From assembly GCA_036350795.1 (NCBI GenBank), contig JAZBNV010000061.1:1-26092 (forward strand): 26,092 nt of DNA, written 5' to 3'. Made by a program: the position numbers and the translations under genes. This document shows positions 23,755 through 26,092 of the stretch, piece after piece. The notes under the pieces were generated by a model. It saw nothing but the letters and a program-made list of their open reading frames with translations. It had not been told where the DNA came from and made no database searches. Position 1 is the first letter of the stretch; each line of letters begins with the position of its first letter. The DNA is from JAUVKT01 sp036350795 (lineage in GTDB: Bacteria > Bacteroidota > Bacteroidia > Bacteroidales > VadinHA17).

Positions 23755-25908
23755 CTACTGGTAATCTTTAACAACTTCGATAAGTTCGGGAAGATCCATT
23801 CCTATTTTTTTAAGGAACTCTATCTTCGGAACGCCATTACTGTTCCATCCCCTCCTGGCGTACACAGCGTCCTGGAGTTTTTCGTACTGGCTTTCCCTGT
23901 ATTTACGGGTAATTGCAATTTTTTCCTCAACGCTCTTACCTTCGGGATCTACACCTATAAGTTCTTTCATCTGCGTGTCGTACCTCTCAACTCTTGATTC
24001 ATATTCCTCAACTGTTACCGGCCCTGCTGCACGATATGGCTGCGCATCGTGCTCCCTGGTGCCATATCCTCTTCTGAGGTTAAATATACGCTGGAAGTTA
24101 TAGACTCTTTCAGAATCTTCGATAAGGCGGTGCTTATCGAACTCGCGTCCGGTAACCGACTTATATATGGTAACATAATTATCTACGTGCTCGGGAACCT
24201 TGGCCGGCTCATCGGTCTCGCCATTATCTTCAGGCTCAACATCATTCCATGGCAGCTTACAGAGGCCCACAAGACCGAACCAGGTACGGAACATTGGGAA
24301 GTAGTGCAGTGCTTCGGCCTTATCTTCAAAGCTAGGTATCTGGTTATTTACCATATCCATAAAGATCAGCCATGCCTCATCGTGCTGTGGCCCTTTATTT
24401 GTCATGGCAAAGCCACCCTGCTGGGCAAGCGACTCTTTCGAGATATACTCAGAATATTCGAGGCCCTTGTTTTCCATTCCAATATCCTGCAGGAAGGCGG
24501 GATCGCCCCAGCCATTTTCAGCAAAAATCTTTTTCATACGCCTTACACCCTGGCCGGCTATCTTACCAAATCCCTCACCACGGCTCAGCATATGCAGTAG
24601 CCTTAATGCTTCTTCCTTATTGCCAAATGTAAGCTCCAGTCCGCCGGTACGCTCCTTGTTCAGAATTCCATTTTCATAACACTCCATAACAAAGGCCAGC
24701 AGGGTACCCCAGGTTATTGTACAGATACCATAGGTGTCGCAATAGAAATTTGCCTCGATAATATAATCGGCATCAAATATTCCGCAATTCGATCCCAGTC
24801 CTCCGGCATTTTCATACTCAGGTCCGTCAACAATTACTGTCTGCCCGGCATAGGGTCCCGAGCTGAGCACATAATTATCAACTGCCTTTGCACATGCCAT
24901 ATTGCATCCTATCCAGCATCCGTCAGGAACACCCTGGGTAAATCTTCTTTTCCACTCTGCCGAATCAATTTTATGTGAGTCGGGGTGTGATCCGAATTTG
25001 TAATTATGAACGGGCAGGAGGTCATGATCGTCCATTATCTCCATAAGGTGCGCAGTACCAACCTGCTTCATACGGGCCTGGCTGTCGTCGAGCTCCCTCA
25101 TCTCCCTGTTAAACCTCTTTCCCCTCTCCATAATGGCCTGCAGGTCAACAACATTGTTCAGGTTTCCTTTTACACCTCCGCACTTACATACAAGGGCTTT
25201 GATCTTCTTATCCCTTAATACTGTCCCGATACCTCCCCGTCCGGCCTGTTTAAGGCGTACTTCCTTGCGCTTGGGATCGTAAAAACTGAAGTTAAGCATA
25301 CCTATAAGGGAATTATCGGCTGCGCTACCAGCTGAAACAACCGATATATTTTTCATATCCCTTTCATCATCAGCAAACATCTCTGTAAACTGTACTGCCA
25401 TTACATGGCTGTCGGGACCTTCTAGCGGTGCTGTAAAAATCTGGATTTTGTTGTTTACTCCGTCAATATAAACAACCACATCCTCTTCTGCCTTACCCTG
25501 CAGTTCTATTGCATCGAAGCCGGCAAACTTAAGGAAAGGCCCGAAGAAACCACCGGCATTACTGTCTATAACCGAATCTGTCTGGGGAGATATTGAAACA
25601 ACCAGCGATTTCCCTGTACCTGAATACTGGGTAATTCCTCCAATCGGTCCCGATGATATAATAATCTCATTCTCGGGGTCATTCCATTTTGTATCGGGCA
25701 GGGTTGCATCCCACAGAAGTCTCAAACCATATCCCTTACCTCCTATAAATTTCTCCTTAACCTCCAGGGGGACATCCTTATCCTTTATCTCTTTTGATCC
25801 TACATTAACATAAAGGATCTTATCGGTGTATCCTTTATCAAGTTCTTTCCTCGTATAAGACCATTCCTTTAAGATAGTGTGTTTTGCTTTAAGTGTTTGA
25901 GAATCCAT
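23755..25908 (-). CDS. Tungsten-type aldehyde:ferredoxin oxidoreductase family protein
   Basis: A 717-residue cytoplasmic enzyme, longer than the about 605 residues of classical AOR and nearer the YdhV-like and BamB-like members. The N-terminal domain is clear: FIGGKGYGLRLLWDATLP, SSGPIGG, SGTGKSLVVSISPQTDSVID, GGFFGPFLKFAGFDAIELQG and GRGGIGTVLRDKKIKALV. The cluster cysteines are C331, C335 and C339 (CWIGCNMAC) and C550 (GLVGLCKLPW). The first spacing is X3, not the X2 of P. furiosus AOR. The family carries W or Mo on two pyranopterins plus one [4Fe-4S] cluster and oxidises aldehydes or reduces acids; the substrate is unknown here. No ferredoxin or electron-transfer subunit is adjacent in the window. 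It has its own promoter and terminator. Confidence 0.92.
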   Translation of the reverse strand: MDSQTLKAKHTILKEWSYTRKELDKGYTDKILYVNVGSKEIKDKDVPLEVKEKFIGGKGYGLRLLWDATLPDTKWNDPENEIIISSGPIGGITQYSGTGKSLVVSISPQTDSVIDSNAGGFFGPFLKFAGFDAIELQGKAEEDVVVYIDGVNNKIQIFTAPLEGPDSHVMAVQFTEMFADDERDMKNISVVSAGSAADNSLIGMLNFSFYDPKRKEVRLKQAGRGGIGTVLRDKKIKALVCKCGGVKGNLNNVVDLQAIMERGKRFNREMRELDDSQARMKQVGTAHLMEIMDDHDLLPVHNYKFGSHPDSHKIDSAEWKRRFTQGVPDGCWIGCNMACAKAVDNYVLSSGPYAGQTVIVDGPEYENAGGLGSNCGIFDADYIIEANFYCDTYGICTITWGTLLAFVMECYENGILNKERTGGLELTFGNKEEALRLLHMLSRGEGFGKIAGQGVRRMKKIFAENGWGDPAFLQDIGMENKGLEYSEYISKESLAQQGGFAMTNKGPQHDEAWLIFMDMVNNQIPSFEDKAEALHYFPMFRTWFGLVGLCKLPWNDVEPEDNGETDEPAKVPEHVDNYVTIYKSVTGREFDKHRLIEDSERVYNFQRIFNLRRGYGTREHDAQPYRAAGPVTVEEYESRVERYDTQMKELIGVDPEGKSVEEKIAITRKYRESQYEKLQDAVYARRGWNSNGVPKIEFLKKIGMDLPELIEVVKDYQ

Positions 25909-25970
25909 GCTTTATATTTTAAATATTAATTTATTCAGGTTTCAGTTTACCAGATTCTAAATCTACAGCC

Positions 25971-26001
25971 CAAATATAGATGATAAAATGACTTATATCA
26001 A
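25971..26001 (-). promoter_or_regulatory. Promoter of the AOR gene
   Basis: On the coding strand TTG (complement of 25999-26001), a 20-nt spacer and TATATTTG (complement of 25971-25978) match the Bacteroidota -33/-7 promoter (TTTG, TAnnTTTG). The leader would be about 55 nt. The island box lies just upstream of the -33. Confidence 0.55.
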
Positions 26002-26011
26002 TATGTTAGTG

Positions 26012-26022
26012 TTTGCATATCG
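26012..26022 (-). promoter_or_regulatory. Island box CGATATGCAAA upstream of the AOR gene
   Basis: Exact 11-nt match on the coding strand, 104 nt upstream of the AOR start and about 10 nt upstream of the -33 element. This upstream position suits an activator, unlike the in-promoter position at the two repressible-looking sites. Confidence 0.6.
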
Positions 26023-26041
26023 GCATGGGGCACGCCTTCGT

Positions 26042-26067
26042 TGTTGTTGATCTCCTGATCAACAACA
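26042..26067. repeat. Perfect hairpin at the right edge, flanked by direct repeats
   Basis: TGTTGTTGATC and GATCAACAACA form 11-bp arms around a TCCT loop. GCATGGGG occurs on both sides, at 26023-26030 and 26085-26092 (the very end of the window). There is no T-run after the stem on either strand, so it is unlikely to be a terminator. It may be a palindromic intergenic repeat or the start of a tandem array that continues outside. Confidence 0.5.
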
Positions 26068-26092
26068 TTACTTCGGCGGACAGAGCATGGGG

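Noticed and set aside
24049..24600. A 183-codon plus-strand open frame opposite the AOR
   Set aside because: Antisense to conserved AOR sequence, without recognisable domain, and with no promoter or start context of its own.

Overview
The window looks like the chromosome of an anaerobic or facultative member of the Bacteroidota, probably of the Bacteroidales/Marinilabiliales type. The evidence is a type IX secretion plug protein, a TonB-dependent receptor with a carboxypeptidase-regulatory-like N-terminal domain, a propeller/Y_Y_Y/HTH regulator, lipoproteins, TAnnTTTG-type promoter boxes, and a tungsten-type aldehyde:ferredoxin oxidoreductase. No rRNA, tRNA, CRISPR array or transposase gene is seen. 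All genes but one read on the minus strand, so transcription runs mostly from right to left.

Right part (about 13.2-26.1 kb): a tungsten/molybdenum island. In transcription order it holds an AOR-family oxidoreductase (23755-25908), a secreted protein with two sulfite-oxidase-like halves (22295-23380), a TonB-dependent receptor (19874-22192), a PpnP-type nucleoside phosphorylase (19477-19758), a single-domain ModE-like regulator (18961-19344), a WtpA/WtpB/WtpC ABC importer, and the pyranopterin genes moeA, moaA, moaC and mogA, packed with short overlaps or tiny gaps. The likely logic is outer-membrane uptake (TonB receptor), periplasmic capture and import (WtpABC), cofactor synthesis and metal insertion (MoaA, MoaC, MogA, MoeA), and use by the AOR. 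The MoaD/MoaE synthase is not in the window. The main discovery is an identical 11-nt box (CGATATGCAAA on the coding strand) upstream of each of the four apparent transcription units of this island. At the head of the long operon it is part of a perfect 14-bp inverted repeat overlapping the promoter. This suggests one metal-responsive regulon, perhaps under the ModE-like protein.

Middle part (about 9.0-13.2 kb): a small minus-strand group with an MFSD1-like MFS transporter, a DUF4180 protein and an M28-family lipoprotein peptidase, and a divergent plus-strand gene for the type IX secretion plug protein.

Left part (1 to about 8.9 kb): part of a polysaccharide utilisation locus. A membrane-spanning propeller/HTH regulator (6057-8924) precedes an unusual protein that joins a clan GH-A-like glycosidase barrel to a putative outer-membrane beta-barrel (2627-5809). 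A multimodular glycan-binding-type lipoprotein follows and runs off the left edge. Two 22-nt direct repeats upstream of the glycosidase gene are a candidate operator.

Non-coding structure: a 191-bp MITE-like repeat and a strong intrinsic terminator lie between the AOR and the secreted protein gene. A hairpin flanked by direct repeats sits at the right edge. An 8-nt unit repeated three times lies in the divergent MFS/plug promoter region.
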